Assembly: GCA_003427395.1 (NCBI GenBank)
Contig: BFEA01000517.1
Location: 398,213-423,670 of the forward strand
Reading direction: 5' to 3'
DNA: 25,458 nucleotides
Source of the DNA: Chara braunii
Lineage: Eukaryota > Streptophyta > Charophyceae > Charales > Characeae
Part shown: piece after piece, positions 9,532 through 18,663 of the stretch
How positions within the stretch are numbered: position 1 is the first letter of the stretch
How the letters are laid out: every line of letters starts with the position of its first letter
Translations under genes and position numbers: made by a program
The notes under the pieces: model-generated
What the model was told of the DNA's origin: nothing
The model's input: the letters and a program-made list of their open reading frames with translations, nothing else
The model's database searches: none

Positions 9532-10792
9532 CCCCACTCACAGGATAAATGTTTGTTTTACATCGTGCGCACATGTTCCAAAGAAACGGAATCGAAAATT
9601 GCAATTGTCCGCCAAAGATAGTCTGCTGGTAAGCGAATTCTCAAGGGGACTTCTGCGAAAGTTGGGGCCTCGCCACAGCAGTGTAGAAACCACGATTTTC
9701 GATAATTTCTCTTCGCCACACAAGCTGTTGAAATTGCAGACGGTTGTAATGATGAAGCCCTAAGGTCCCAAAAAATAAAATAAAATTGGAGACGGGAAGA
9801 AAAATCGCAAGCTGTCAGAATATGCTTCTCGACACCTGGTGTCGAAAGTTCTTTTTTTTTTTAGGAAGAACTGCCCGCGAAGTGCTAGGGGTGCCGATAG
9901 GAGCAGGCACCGCTAGCAGCTAGCATCCTCGGGGAGGCTCCATCTATTGGTGGGGAGCAGCACCTGCTGGAAACCGGGTCCAGCGTCCCTGAACATTTTG
10001 GGTGACCTGAATTGTTACTTTAAGAGAGATGGCAGTAATGTGACGTTGAGCAGACAATTATTCTGCTGAGAGTTTGTACTAAGATCACAGATGGAGTTAA
10101 AGGCTCAGTCCATAGCTGCTACTATGTCCGCCTACTTTACATTTGCCTATGATTCTACCTTCTCTGATCCGTTGCAGGAAAGCACACCCAGCTAACTTGA
10201 TTGCCCACCTAACCGCACTTATGAATGAAACTCTGCTCTATCAGTTGAACTTGTTTGTCTTCATGACTTTGCCTATAATTGAGCCTTAAATGTAGCTACT
10301 CTTAGTATATGCAGGTAAGCGTACCCTGTCACCTAGAATGCCCACAAGACAGAGCATATGTTTAACCTACCAATCTACCAATTTTCGGCACATGCAGGCA
10401 AGCACACCTCCCATTCGCCTACCTCCACCCTGAGGAACTCGATATATTGACATGCACTTTGTGGTGGTTGTGTTGTGTTGTTCAATGGCTTCGGGGGCCC
10501 TCCCCCATCAATAGGTGTCCTTGTTTTGCCTCAGTGTATGGCTCGCATATCGAGGGCTTTTACTCGTGGCTCCTCCTTGTGGAGCTTCAGACTCCTGTCA
10601 TTCACCCTTGTTCCTCCTGCAGGCATACCAAGTTAGGCCGGGCACTGCGGGAAGGGTTCGACCTGGGAAAGGCAGGAGATCTTGTGCAGCATCAGGGATA
10701 GAAGTTGGGTGATGAAGGGGTTGAATGCAGGCCGATCGGGAGGAGTTGGGAGGGGCCGGGCCGTCCTGGGTAGGTTTGTCAGTCTTCAGTAT
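9532..10792. other. Region without a recognisable gene
   Basis: I see no supported coding region. There is a compact 17-bp dyad at 9829-9845 followed by a T run. Three loosely related copies of a TGCAGGnAAGCnnACC motif lie near 10177, 10312 and 10394. A few short open frames (for example 10447-10701 plus) lack any recognisable domain. Confidence 0.5.
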
Positions 10793-11050
10793 TCACCAAG
10801 ACAAAATTTTGTTCTCGGTAAGAAACCCTGAAGTATGAGAGATGCAGTCTCTGCCAAGAGGGTTCTGTAGCTCTTCAGTTTTTCCAAACCAAGTTATGTT
10901 GGTCATCCAAGGAACAGATGGTCCTTTGTTTGATCCTTGGCTGTTTTTAGCTCTTTTTCCATTGCTTTCCATGCCTCCTGTGTATGAGTAGTTATGGTTG
11001 CCATAGCTGCTTCCTTGGCTTGGGGGAGGCTGAACAGGCCCTTGTTGCGT
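10793..11050 (-). other. Possible coding fragment, 85 codons open stop-to-stop
   Basis: The minus frame between a TGA at 11051-11053 and a TGA at 10793-10795 is open. Its composition is Gly/Ser/Asn/Tyr-rich early (PSQGSSYGNHNYSYTGG) and mixed later (MTNITWFGKTEELQNPLGRD). There is no start at its head. I recognise no family; it could be part of a gag-like or exon sequence. It is a weak call. Confidence 0.2.
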
Positions 11051-11320
11051 TCATGAGAGCACCGTGTGACGCGCAACCTCACGCCCTGTGCTGTCTTCCG
11101 TTCGGAGTGTGAAAGGTGCGGAAAGAAGGCCCCAAAAAACAGCAAGATGGGGTATGCCAAGGATTTTTGGGAAATGGATTGCGGGGACACAGACAGAACT
11201 GAGATCCCCCGTGTTGGTCTGATGTAGTGAGAGAACTGGTGGATCGCGACGCGGGTTTTGAAGAAGCGCGCGCGCGAGGTTCGTGACGCAGGAAGTTCGA
11301 ATTCAATCCAAAAAATATTG

Positions 11321-11836
11321 TCAGACCTCCCACCGAGCCACGACTCTTCGTTTGGAGCGAAAGGGAGCGGGCACGTACTTAGTATCCCGCTTTCGGGCTA
11401 GCTCCCGACGCCGCTCGTTGCACAACTCCGAATCTGACGTGGAGGACCTCAATCGCGTGGCCCTTTTCTTATGCTCATTCTCATCCCGTATTTGATAGTG
11501 GAAGCCCTTGGATTGGTAGTGCTCGAAGCGTTGGCAGTCACTACACAATGTGTTAGGCCAATGGAGCGCCACTGCCGACCACAGGATGACGATCAACTCG
11601 TTGAATGGTAATAGCAACGAGTATGGCGGAAAATGGGTATCGATAATGACAAACCCAGTGCCGATAAACCCAGAACACAAATTTTCAGGAGGGAAGTAAT
11701 ATTGCCCACCGATCTTTGCGACGACTTCTCGTACGCCCCACTCACACACACGCAGCCTTTCCTCGTTATATGGGAAGGGGCGAGGTGGGGATACGGGAGG
11801 CCGACGCCTAGTCGGATTGAGCCCGTCAGTCCACAT
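11321..11836 (-). CDS. Hypothetical protein, about 171 aa
   Basis: The frame starts at an ATG on 11834-11836 (MWTDGLNP), can be extended a few codons upstream to a TGA, and ends in TGA at 11321-11323. The middle has a hydrophobic stretch (about residues 60-90, including YSLLLPFNELIVILWSAVAL) that could be a membrane helix or a buried core. A CSDC pair follows, then a strongly basic tail (NERRRELARKRD and RSKRR). I recognise no family. Composition is more protein-like than in neighbouring frames. It could be an isolated gene, an exon or transposon debris; no flanking gene gives it context. Confidence 0.35.
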   Translation of the reverse strand: MWTDGLNPTRRRPPVSPPRPFPYNEERLRVCEWGVREVVAKIGGQYYFPPENLCSGFIGTGFVIIDTHFPPYSLLLPFNELIVILWSAVALHWPNTLCSDCQRFEHYQSKGFHYQIRDENEHKKRATRLRSSTSDSELCNERRRELARKRDTKYVPAPFRSKRRVVARWEV

Positions 11837-11845
11837 GGCAATCAA

Positions 11846-12825
11846 TCGTTCATCGCAGATTCAGAGTCAAGAAATACACAACTTATCGATCGACCAAAAG
11901 GATAGCAAGGTGCGGCCACTGTTCACGTGTACTGATCGCTTGCGGCTTTGAAGTCCCACATTATTTTACGAGGGTATGTTGCATATGTCGCGCAGTATAG
12001 GGCATGTGCGGTATGTTCTAAATCACACCCTCAATAGATCTAAACACTCTTGCATTCTCGAACAAAATCCCAACAACATTGCCTCTGTCTTCGATTTGTC
12101 GGATGGTTTTTTAATTAAAAGAAAAACGAATTCCGTGCCTATATGCATACATTCACTGTGGAAGGTGCGAAAGGCGACCGCCGTGCAATGCTCCTGCCTT
12201 TCCTGAAGGTGCCTATATGCATACATTCACTGTGGAAGGTGCGAAAAGCGAGCATTCACAATATCTTTCGATGGTTGTTACATGCGCATCCACCGTTCAC
12301 AAGACAAGGTGATTGAGTCTCAGCAAGTCCGGCGATTACCCAGAAAACTAATGGAAGAATTCCGGAAGAAGTTCTTCCGAGCATACATTCACAAGTAATC
12401 ATTCCATCACAAACCGAAAGATCCACTCTCATACATGATTATTCACATCAACGAGAGAAAAGAAGGAGAGGGAGAGAGATAGAGACGTGCGAGAATATCA
12501 TGCCCGGAGGAGAGGTCACATTGGAAATGCAAGAGAGGGTCCGGCTTCACCGCCGTGAGCTCACACCAAAGAATGGACTCGCAACAAGGAGGCATACTCA
12601 CCGTCAAATTCCAACATGGCCCTGGGCCAATCATCCACTCAACTCAAATCACTTGTCTTCATCCGTGCACCGACGATCCCGACCGTCACGTGTCACCATC
12701 CAATACTGTGATCGTCACCCCGCCACCCTAGCCTCGGCGTGGCTTGCCCGAATCCCACAGTCCGTCGTGGCGATCCATCGCACAACCAGTCAGTCTTGAG
12801 TCGGCTCGTCAGGACTTTCCGACTC
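11846..12825. other. Region without a recognisable gene, with short repeats
   Basis: No supported coding region. It has a purine-rich GA tract at about 12456-12486 and a 39-bp direct repeat, listed separately. The open frame 12500-12799 plus shows no domain. Confidence 0.5.
12135..12247. repeat. 39-bp direct repeat, 74-bp period
   Basis: 12135-12173 and 12209-12247 match except for one G/A near the end. The unit contains TATATGCATA. The period suggests a local tandem duplication whose spacer has diverged or been replaced. Confidence 0.9.
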
Positions 12826-13375
12826 GCATTACACACATCATCTAGCCACTGTTTCCCGGAAGCAAGCTGACGAGTTAAGAGAGAGAGTTGCGGGTGCGCC
12901 GGCGAAATTTATAGTTGCCAGACGAGAGAGAGAGAGACGCAGCGAAAGACGAAAAGTGGGGTAGAGTAGGGTAAGGGAGGGCTTGAGAGTAATCGCCCGT
13001 CGAAAGCCATGTTGATCCCTCCCAACTTGATCTCAGCCAATCAGAATCGTCGCGTAGTAAGTACTTACACGACGCTTCTCCCTGTCTCTTATACACATCT
13101 AGATGTGTATAAGAGACAGGCATTACACACATCATCTAGCCACTGTTTCCCGGAAGCAAGCTGACGAGTTAAGAGAGAGAGTTGCGGGTGCGCCGGCGAA
13201 ATTTATAGTTGCCAGACGAGAGAGAGAGAGACGCAGCGAAAGACGAAAAGTGGGGTAGAGTAGGGTAAGGGAGGGCTTGAGAGTAATCGCCCGTCGAAAG
13301 CCATGTTGATCCCTCCCAACTTGATCTCAGCCAATCAGAATCGTCGCGTAGTAAGTACTTACACGACGCTTCTCC
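12826..13375. repeat. Exact 256-bp duplication around a library adapter (artefact)
   Basis: 12826-13081 and 13120-13375 are identical as far as I can read, offset 294 bp, with exactly the 38-bp adapter dimer between them. A mate-pair circle of 256 bp, read through its junction, gives this structure. The true genome probably has one copy. Any ORF across 13082-13119 is spurious. Confidence 0.95.
13082..13119. other. Nextera mate-pair junction adapter (two Tn5 mosaic ends)
   Basis: The sequence is the 19-bp CTGTCTCTTATACACATCT followed by its exact reverse complement. This is the circularisation junction of Nextera mate-pair libraries. Its minus-strand translation gives SYTHLDVYKRQ, a peptide familiar as adapter contamination in protein databases. 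It is not a natural insertion. Confidence 0.98.
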
Positions 13376-13972
13376 TTGGCTAGATGGGGAGAAAGGATCG
13401 ACTGGGTTTTCGAACGCGGATCTTAGAGCGGGAAGAAGAGGAGGGCGAAGTATAGCGCGAGACGGGTCCAAGATTTAGATGATCAAGAAAGAGAAAAAAG
13501 GGCGCGCGTTGGAAAGGGGAGGGAAAAGCAATTACAGGGGAAAGGAGCGAGAAAACATATGGGCGCGAAGGGAGGCGTTGAGAGGGGCATAGGGAGGAAG
13601 GAGGAGGGAGCTTGCGTGCATGGCACCGGTCGGCAAAAAAGGAGAATGGGCACCGAAACAGTTGCAGTTTTCCCAATCCAACGCTAATTCAAAAATTGAA
13701 ATCACCATATCCGCGCATAAAGTAGACGTGGGAAAAGGAAGAAAGTCCTATGTTTTCCCGTATTCCTACAAAATTCCCAGAGTCTTCCATGTTGAGGCCG
13801 AGAACATTCATGCGCGAAAGGTCGCACCGCGTTCCGTTGATTCCAGAATTCCTAACTGTCGAGCCAAATTTCGAGCACACTCGCTAAGGCGTGCGAAATT
13901 CCCAAGCATTTTCAAATTAAAAGAAATGACAGAATTTCAAGAACTTCTATACAGATTTCAACGAAGTACCTT
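13376..13972. other. Purine-rich region without a recognisable gene
   Basis: The left half is strongly purine-rich on the plus strand (GGAGGGAAAAGC-type runs to about 13620). The right half is more balanced and AT-richer. The plus frame opening at 13620 runs into the gap and has no recognisable domain. Confidence 0.5.
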
Positions 13973-14070
13973 NNNNNNNNNNNNNNNNNNNNNNNNNNNN
14001 NNNNNNNNNNNNNNNNNNNNNNNNNNNNNNNNNNNNNNNNNNNNNNNNNNNNNNNNNNNNNNNNNNNNNN
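13973..14070. other. Assembly gap, 98 N
   Basis: A scaffold gap. Sequences on its two sides may not be as close as shown. Just right of it is a 14-bp palindrome, GTCACATATGTGAC, at 14149-14162. Confidence 0.99.
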
Positions 14071-14277
14071 CTCGGGGGCCGATAGATGCAGAGAAAATAC
14101 GGGAAGGGAAGGGGTCCGAAAGATGGCGTAGGTTTGGAAGCTGGTTCGTCACATATGTGACGCGCAGCGGGTTCCAACATTATGCGATCTCCTGACTGCA
14201 TGCCATGGCAGGGTAGGAGGGAGGGAGAAAAAAGGATGCATGAGGAACCAAGCGTATCAGGAGGGAAAGTGTTCGCA

Positions 14278-15081
14278 TCAGCGCAGATATTGGAGCCAGA
14301 GTTCTTGTTGACGCCAACAACAATTGCAATATCTTCGCGAGTCTGCTGGCTCGAGCTGCTGGAATTCCCTTGTCCCTTCAACCGTCGGAGATCGTCCAGG
14401 TGACGCCATCATCGGTCGTTGGTTCTCCGTGTGCTATTCACCCTTGCCTCGTTATTGAAAGTCTGTCCGCCGGTAGTCAACAAGGAGAGGATGATGGAGG
14501 GGTCGGGGCCATTCGGATGGGAGTGGAGGGAAGTAATCCTCCGCCTTGTCACCGAGATCAACAAAATGTACGATCCGGTGTGCGTGGGGGAATCGATGAT
14601 TTGATCGGGATAGGGATAGTAGATAATCGGGATATAAGGAGGGGATGGTGCGGAGGACATTATCCCATAGGGACTCGTAGTCTTCCATAGCGGGAAAGGT
14701 GCCGGAAACGACACAATACAACTCCATGTGGTTGAACCGTGTCTAGGCGACACTAAAGAGGAGGATATTGAGAGGCAAGGAGGGGGATTGATGAGGAAAG
14801 ATTGTGCAAAGGAGTCGAGTGGCGAAGTGATGGCAGAAGAAGCGGCTGGTGAAGACGAGATAGTCCAGGGGGAACTCAAGGTGGGGGAGGGGACGGAAAC
14901 GGAGGTAATCAAGGGGGCGGCGAAAGACGGGACGAGGACGGTACGTCCGGGCCGGGAGGAGGACGGGGACGAAGCGCGGAGGGGGCGGAGGCGGAAGGAG
15001 ATGGTGAGCGAGAGCGGCGACGCCGGCGGAAGGTTGCTGCGCCATCGTGTCGACTAGCGGCGTCTGAGGGGACAACGGGAT
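14278..15081 (-). pseudogene. Unknown ORF downstream of the integrase, frame 2, interrupted
   Basis: This minus frame is free of TGA from 15082 down to a TGA at 14278-14280, with an ATG at 15043-15045 (MAQQPSAG). It is interrupted by TAG 14743-14745, TAA 14452-14454 and TAG 14434-14436. Between these it looks protein-like: a Pro/Arg-rich start, then FNHMELYCVVSGTFPAMEDY and ESLWDNVLRTIPSLYPDYLL, and finally a Gln-rich part with CNCCW. I recognise no family. It overlaps the end of the 14909-15856 ORF in another frame, so the two may be one frameshifted gene. Whether it belongs to the upstream retroelement is not known. Confidence 0.35.
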
Positions 15082-15856
15082 TCAAGGCGGATCCCCCTCG
15101 AGCGAAGGGCGGTGCTTGTGCTGGTGAGTCTTCTCGGGGCTCAGGTGATGATGCCTCTTCTTCTTCCTTTGACGTCGACTGCGCTTCTGGTTCCTCTCCT
15201 TCCGACAGTCCGGCGATGGCTATGCGACCCGGATCGTCGTCTGATGGCAACTCCCCGTTCTCTCGATGTGCCTGCCAAAACTCGTTGAAGTCGGAGTTGT
15301 CTGGTGCAAGCTCGTCCAGGTCTAGGTAACACCAAGCTATGGGATCGTGATCGCTTAGGTACTGCCCATAGTCCTCGGTGAAGTTCGCCCAGATTACGGT
15401 TGGCGTCAACTTTCTCTCTAAGGTCTCCGGTTCAGCCTGCTTTGGATCGCTCGGATTGTAGGAGATAATGTCCGTCGGTAGGTCGTCGACAAGTTGAGAT
15501 AAGAACGTGAGGAGTTCGTAGGCGACCGTTGCGCGTCCTCCCTTAGCGATTTCTCCACACAACAATCCTACCAATGTACCGTCGGTGGTCGACTCGTTCG
15601 GCCACAATTGCGCCAACACCAGCGAGATCTCGTGAAAGCGTTCTAGCTCCCGATTACTATAATATCGTGACCAGTGGCATCTCACCGTGAGCATACACAC
15701 ACTAATCGTCGCGAACTCGGCCCACTTGCGGACGTAAGTGGAACTGAATGGAAGGGTGGACGAGGGACGGATTTCCGGAGTGAGGAGGGGGTCGGCCCAG
15801 GATGACCAGATGATTGGAAGGTCGGAGGGGAGAGAGAAGGTGGAGAAACGATTCAT
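14909..15856 (-). CDS. Hypothetical protein, 315 aa, downstream of a gypsy-type integrase
   Basis: It starts at ATG 15854-15856 (MNRFSTFSLPSDLP). Residues 40-200 look globular (KWAEFATISVCMLTVRCHW, GTLVGLLCGEIAKGG, ELLTFLSQLVDDLP). About 160-240 is very acidic, with a Glu-rich run. The last 70 residues are basic and Arg/Ser/Pro-rich (RRRRRSRSPSPSASAPS), which resembles a nuclear-localisation or RS-type tail. I recognise no family. It follows the integrase of the second element by about 480 bp on the same strand, so it could be an extra retrotransposon ORF, the gag of an adjoining element, or a separate gene. I see no signal peptide or membrane helix to support an envelope protein. It stops where an overlapping frame (14278-15081) takes over. 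Confidence 0.5.
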   Translation of the reverse strand: MNRFSTFSLPSDLPIIWSSWADPLLTPEIRPSSTLPFSSTYVRKWAEFATISVCMLTVRCHWSRYYSNRELERFHEISLVLAQLWPNESTTDGTLVGLLCGEIAKGGRATVAYELLTFLSQLVDDLPTDIISYNPSDPKQAEPETLERKLTPTVIWANFTEDYGQYLSDHDPIAWCYLDLDELAPDNSDFNEFWQAHRENGELPSDDDPGRIAIAGLSEGEEPEAQSTSKEEEEASSPEPREDSPAQAPPFARGGSALNPVVPSDAASRHDGAATFRRRRRSRSPSPSASAPSALRPRPPPGPDVPSSSRLSPPP

Positions 15857-16333
15857 TGGCGCTCGGGGTAGGGGTGGAGATGGGGAAGAGGCCGAGAGGG
15901 GCGATCGGTGGCGCTGGTCCGGAGGGAGAAAGTATCAAGACAGTCAGTCCCCACTACTTGTCGCCCTGGCTGGGCCAATCGCTGCCGGCAATCGGTCGCC
16001 AACTCCTGTCCTCACTTATAAAGTTTGGTCACCACCGCATCGCGCCGCTGCGTGCTGATGGTACACAGATCGCCGCTGAAAGCCACGATCACCGTTACAT
16101 CGGTCTGAGTAGGCCGTGAGAAACGACGGAATGCGGATGCCTCCGCCAAGATGACTTTCGAGCCTCGATCGGTTGATATAGTTATCTCGATGGCGGCGCA
16201 CCAAGCCCGTCGCCGAAGAGCTGTGCATACCGGAGAAGGTCGGGACTGAGACGAGGATGCGTGACTTGGCGAAGTTGCAACAAGGTTCGAGGTTGGAGAA
16301 GATGAGGAGGAAGGGCCGGCTCGATCATAAAGC
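15857..16333. other. Spacer between integrase and the 315-aa ORF
   Basis: No domain is visible. Two minus frames are open here: one ends at 16012, and the other (16016 to about 16320) follows the integrase stop in its own frame after one more TGA. Both read as low-information, Ser- and Arg-rich sequence. A TATA-like site lies at 16015-16023. Confidence 0.45.
16015..16023. promoter_or_regulatory. TATA-like element
   Basis: CTTATAAAG reads as TATAAAG on the plus strand and as TTTATAAG on the minus. On the minus strand it lies about 160 bp upstream of the ATG of the 315-aa ORF, a reasonable promoter distance. The near-symmetry leaves orientation open. Confidence 0.25.
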
Positions 16334-17443
16334 TCATGGCGAAGTTGAGGGAGAGGTAGAGACAGATGGCGGGAAGGAAGAGAGTTCCTTGTCTGTGTTG
16401 GAGGAAGAAGAAGAAGAAGAAGGAGATAGGTTAGGGTTCTTAGAAGGAGGAAGGGGACAAAGGTAGGAGGTGTGACGGACAATGGGAAGGGAGCTATGGC
16501 TGCCGCTGGCTTCGGGCACGATGCACACTGTGTTGGCTCCGTTGGGACCAAGTTCTATGACGTGAAAACAGCAAGAGAATTTGGGAGCGAGTTTACGGTC
16601 GCGTGCACATTTGCGTACCTGCACCAGATCCCCTAGCTTATATTGGTGTTGTGAGCCCGCATTCCCATTTCGGGACTCGTAGCTACGGACCTGTCTACCG
16701 TGGGCTAGCTCGGTCATTTTCTGTCTTTTCCGCGCCAATTTAGGAACGACCCTTTCCATTAAGTCCGCATACCGCTTAGCTTTGGCCTTAAGGGCCGCAC
16801 GCATATCCCGACCCCCTTTGTCGGCAACTTCTGCGGTACCCCGATTATCGACACATGGGAGGCTGTTGGTTTGAAGCTGGAAGGGGGTGAACCCCTTGGA
16901 CTCATGAAGGGTAACTTTGTGGATTCCGACAATTTGATAGACAATCTCGGGCCACGGACGCGTGTCACGAGCCGCTAAATTCTTGTGGAGGGCGGTTTTG
17001 ATCATGCGATTCACATTCTCTGTCAGCCCGTTCGACTGAGAAACATGGGGAGCGGTGTGTCGGAGAGTAACGCCACAACGCATTAATAATTCCTCTACCT
17101 GACCCTTGAATTCAGATCCATTGTCAGTTAGAATCTCCTCTGTATCTATATGGGTATTGAGGAATCGATCGATGTATGTGGCTATCTCCGAGGCCTTACG
17201 GGTTTTACATGGATAAACTTCGATATATTTCGAGAAATGATCGATCAACACCAAGAGGATGGAGTATTCGCAACGGTTGGGACCAGGTGGCACGTCAATA
17301 TCAGTCGTATCCATACTGACCCGCTGAAAAGGTCGTTCTACCTCTGTCGGAACTATTGTATTTGGCCCACGAATGGGCGCCCGGTCGGCCGCACAGACCA
17401 GGCAGTTAGCGACCACGTGCTTCACATCATCCCGAATATTAGA
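16334..17443 (-). pseudogene. Integrase core of the second element
   Basis: Residues count from 17425. The triad is D39 (VSMDTTD), D101 (LTDNGSEF) and E136 (SNGLTEN), a D-x34-E spacing. VIDHFSKY-like LIDHFSKYIEVYPC and FTPFQLQTNS are typical of gypsy integrases. C8 and C11 (NCLVC) complete the zinc-binding HHCC whose histidines lie upstream of the TAG at 17444. A GPY/F-like module (GDLVQVRKCARDRKLAPKF) is followed by a Pro/Ser-rich tail with a serine run. The frame ends in TGA at 16334-16336. The catalytic residues look intact, although the whole gene is interrupted. Confidence 0.92.
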
Positions 17444-18151
17444 CTAGAACCATCGATTTTGGTCGATAGTTGCCTCTGTGATACGTATTGCGAAATGAGC
17501 TACCTGTTCTTCGTGAGCCGACCTAGTCAAGTCATACCTCTGAAAAGGGTAGGGAACCGTCAACCATAGTCCTGATCTGTCCGTCTTACGCTTTTCTAGA
17601 TGTCTGTTGATCCATTGATAATCTCGGGACCTCTCGGTAGCCCCACGCCTGTCGTGCTTACTGGGATTGTCCAACGGTGGGCCAGCTAATTTAGCTAATA
17701 AGATTTTATCCGTCCATACCTCTGCTCGTCGATATTTCTCATCGTATTCAGGGTCATCCGTTCGGGCAGCCTCGAATCGAACCTCCGTAGGGAGTTTGTC
17801 CGTCCTACACAGGGGGCATCTCCACTCCTTGCTACTTGTTCTGTATCGAACGCACGCGCCATGTGCACGATTGACACACGTGGTGCATTCTACCCAATTA
17901 GTGAATCCACACACGAAGGGGTAACAATTTACCCCGTAAACTCGGGAAATACACGTGCAAAAATAACAGAATTTGTCTGGGAGAGCGGCGAGAAAGTCTG
18001 AATGGGCAAGGGGAGCAGAAGAGGTGGGAGAGATCGAGTCAGGGGAAGTTTTCATCGTTCCAAAAAACAAAACCGGAAAGGGAGGGAAAGACAGAGTTGG
18101 GTACACGTGTCCACTTAACCCTTCGGCAGGATCTCCACTTGTCCGTATCAA
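17444..18151 (-). pseudogene. PHD finger joined to the integrase N-terminus
   Basis: Residues count from 18151. A C4HC3 pattern is formed by C62, C65, C89, C92, H97, C100, C112 and C115, genomic 17807-17968. Spacing C-x2-C-x4-H-x2-C and the tryptophan two residues before the last cysteine pair (EWRCPLC) are hallmarks of PHD fingers, which typically read histone H3 tails. After it come about 60 charged residues, then RYDLTRSAHEEQVAHF, which supplies the integrase histidines. An ATG at residue 33 (MKTSPDS) could start a separate PHD-integrase ORF. The frame differs from RNase H upstream. It ends at TAG 17444-17446, in frame with the integrase core. Confidence 0.8.
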
Positions 18152-18663
18152 GGCTCGTTCTTTGGCTCCGGGTCGCGCCAGGGGGTCACTTCCTCACTCC
18201 TCGGCACCTTGTCGGGACGGTGGAGTCGTGTCATCCCGTCTGCGTTGCCGTGTTTCTCGTGTTTCCGATGACGGATGTCAAATTCCATGCTCTGCAGTGT
18301 GGTGACCCATCGCCCATTCATGCCCGAGTAATCCTTGAACGTCTTCAATGCCGGTAATGGTTCGTGATCAGTTACCAGCGTGAACCTTTTGCCATATAAG
18401 TACGCTTGGAAGTAACTGATCCCCCACAAGGCCGTGTAGCATTCCCCCGTCGGGGCAGCGTAGTTGCATTTACAGGACGACACAGTCTTGGACGCGTATT
18501 CCACCACGTGTTCGAGGCCGTCTGGTCCCACCTGGGCCAAGATAGTTGAAACCGCCTCAGGTTGCCAACTAGTGATGAGAACAAAGGGCTTTTCCGGGTC
18601 TAGTCTTATGAGGACTGGAGCCGAAATCAAGGTCGCCTTGAGTTCTCCAAAAGCCCGATCGCA
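18148..18663 (-). pseudogene. RNase H domain of the second element
   Basis: The segment runs from CDRAFGELKATL through LDPEKPFVLITSWQPEAV, EYASKTVSSCKCNYA, CYTALWGISYFQAYLYG, FTLVTDHEPLPALK and GRWVTTLQSMEFDIRHR to GNADGMTRLHRP. This is the RT-linked RNase H pattern of gypsy elements. The first catalytic aspartate, expected in the ITD block, is serine here (LITSWQ), so the enzyme was probably inactive even apart from the interruptions. It is in frame with RT across the TAA at 18664-18666. It ends in TGA at 18148-18150. Confidence 0.9.

Noticed and set aside
9199-9548. ORFs through the CT/TG/CA repeats
   Set aside because: They are low-complexity Ser-Leu, Arg-Glu and His-Thr runs produced by microsatellites.
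13082-13119. Perfect 38-bp palindrome, possibly a Tn5-like transposon end or regulatory dyad
   Set aside because: It is exactly two Nextera mosaic ends, and the flanking exact duplication shows a library origin.
12875-13135. An 86-codon minus ORF containing PVSYTHLDVYKRQ
   Set aside because: It is translated from the mate-pair junction adapter and the artefactual duplicate, so it is not a gene.
15978-15996. Minus-strand TGGCGACCGATTGCCGGCA, resembling a tRNA-Asp primer binding site before the 315-aa ORF
   Set aside because: The match to the usual tRNA-Asp site needs two inserted bases, no LTR end lies at the right distance, and the TATA-like site is only about 20 bp upstream, leaving no room for R and U5.
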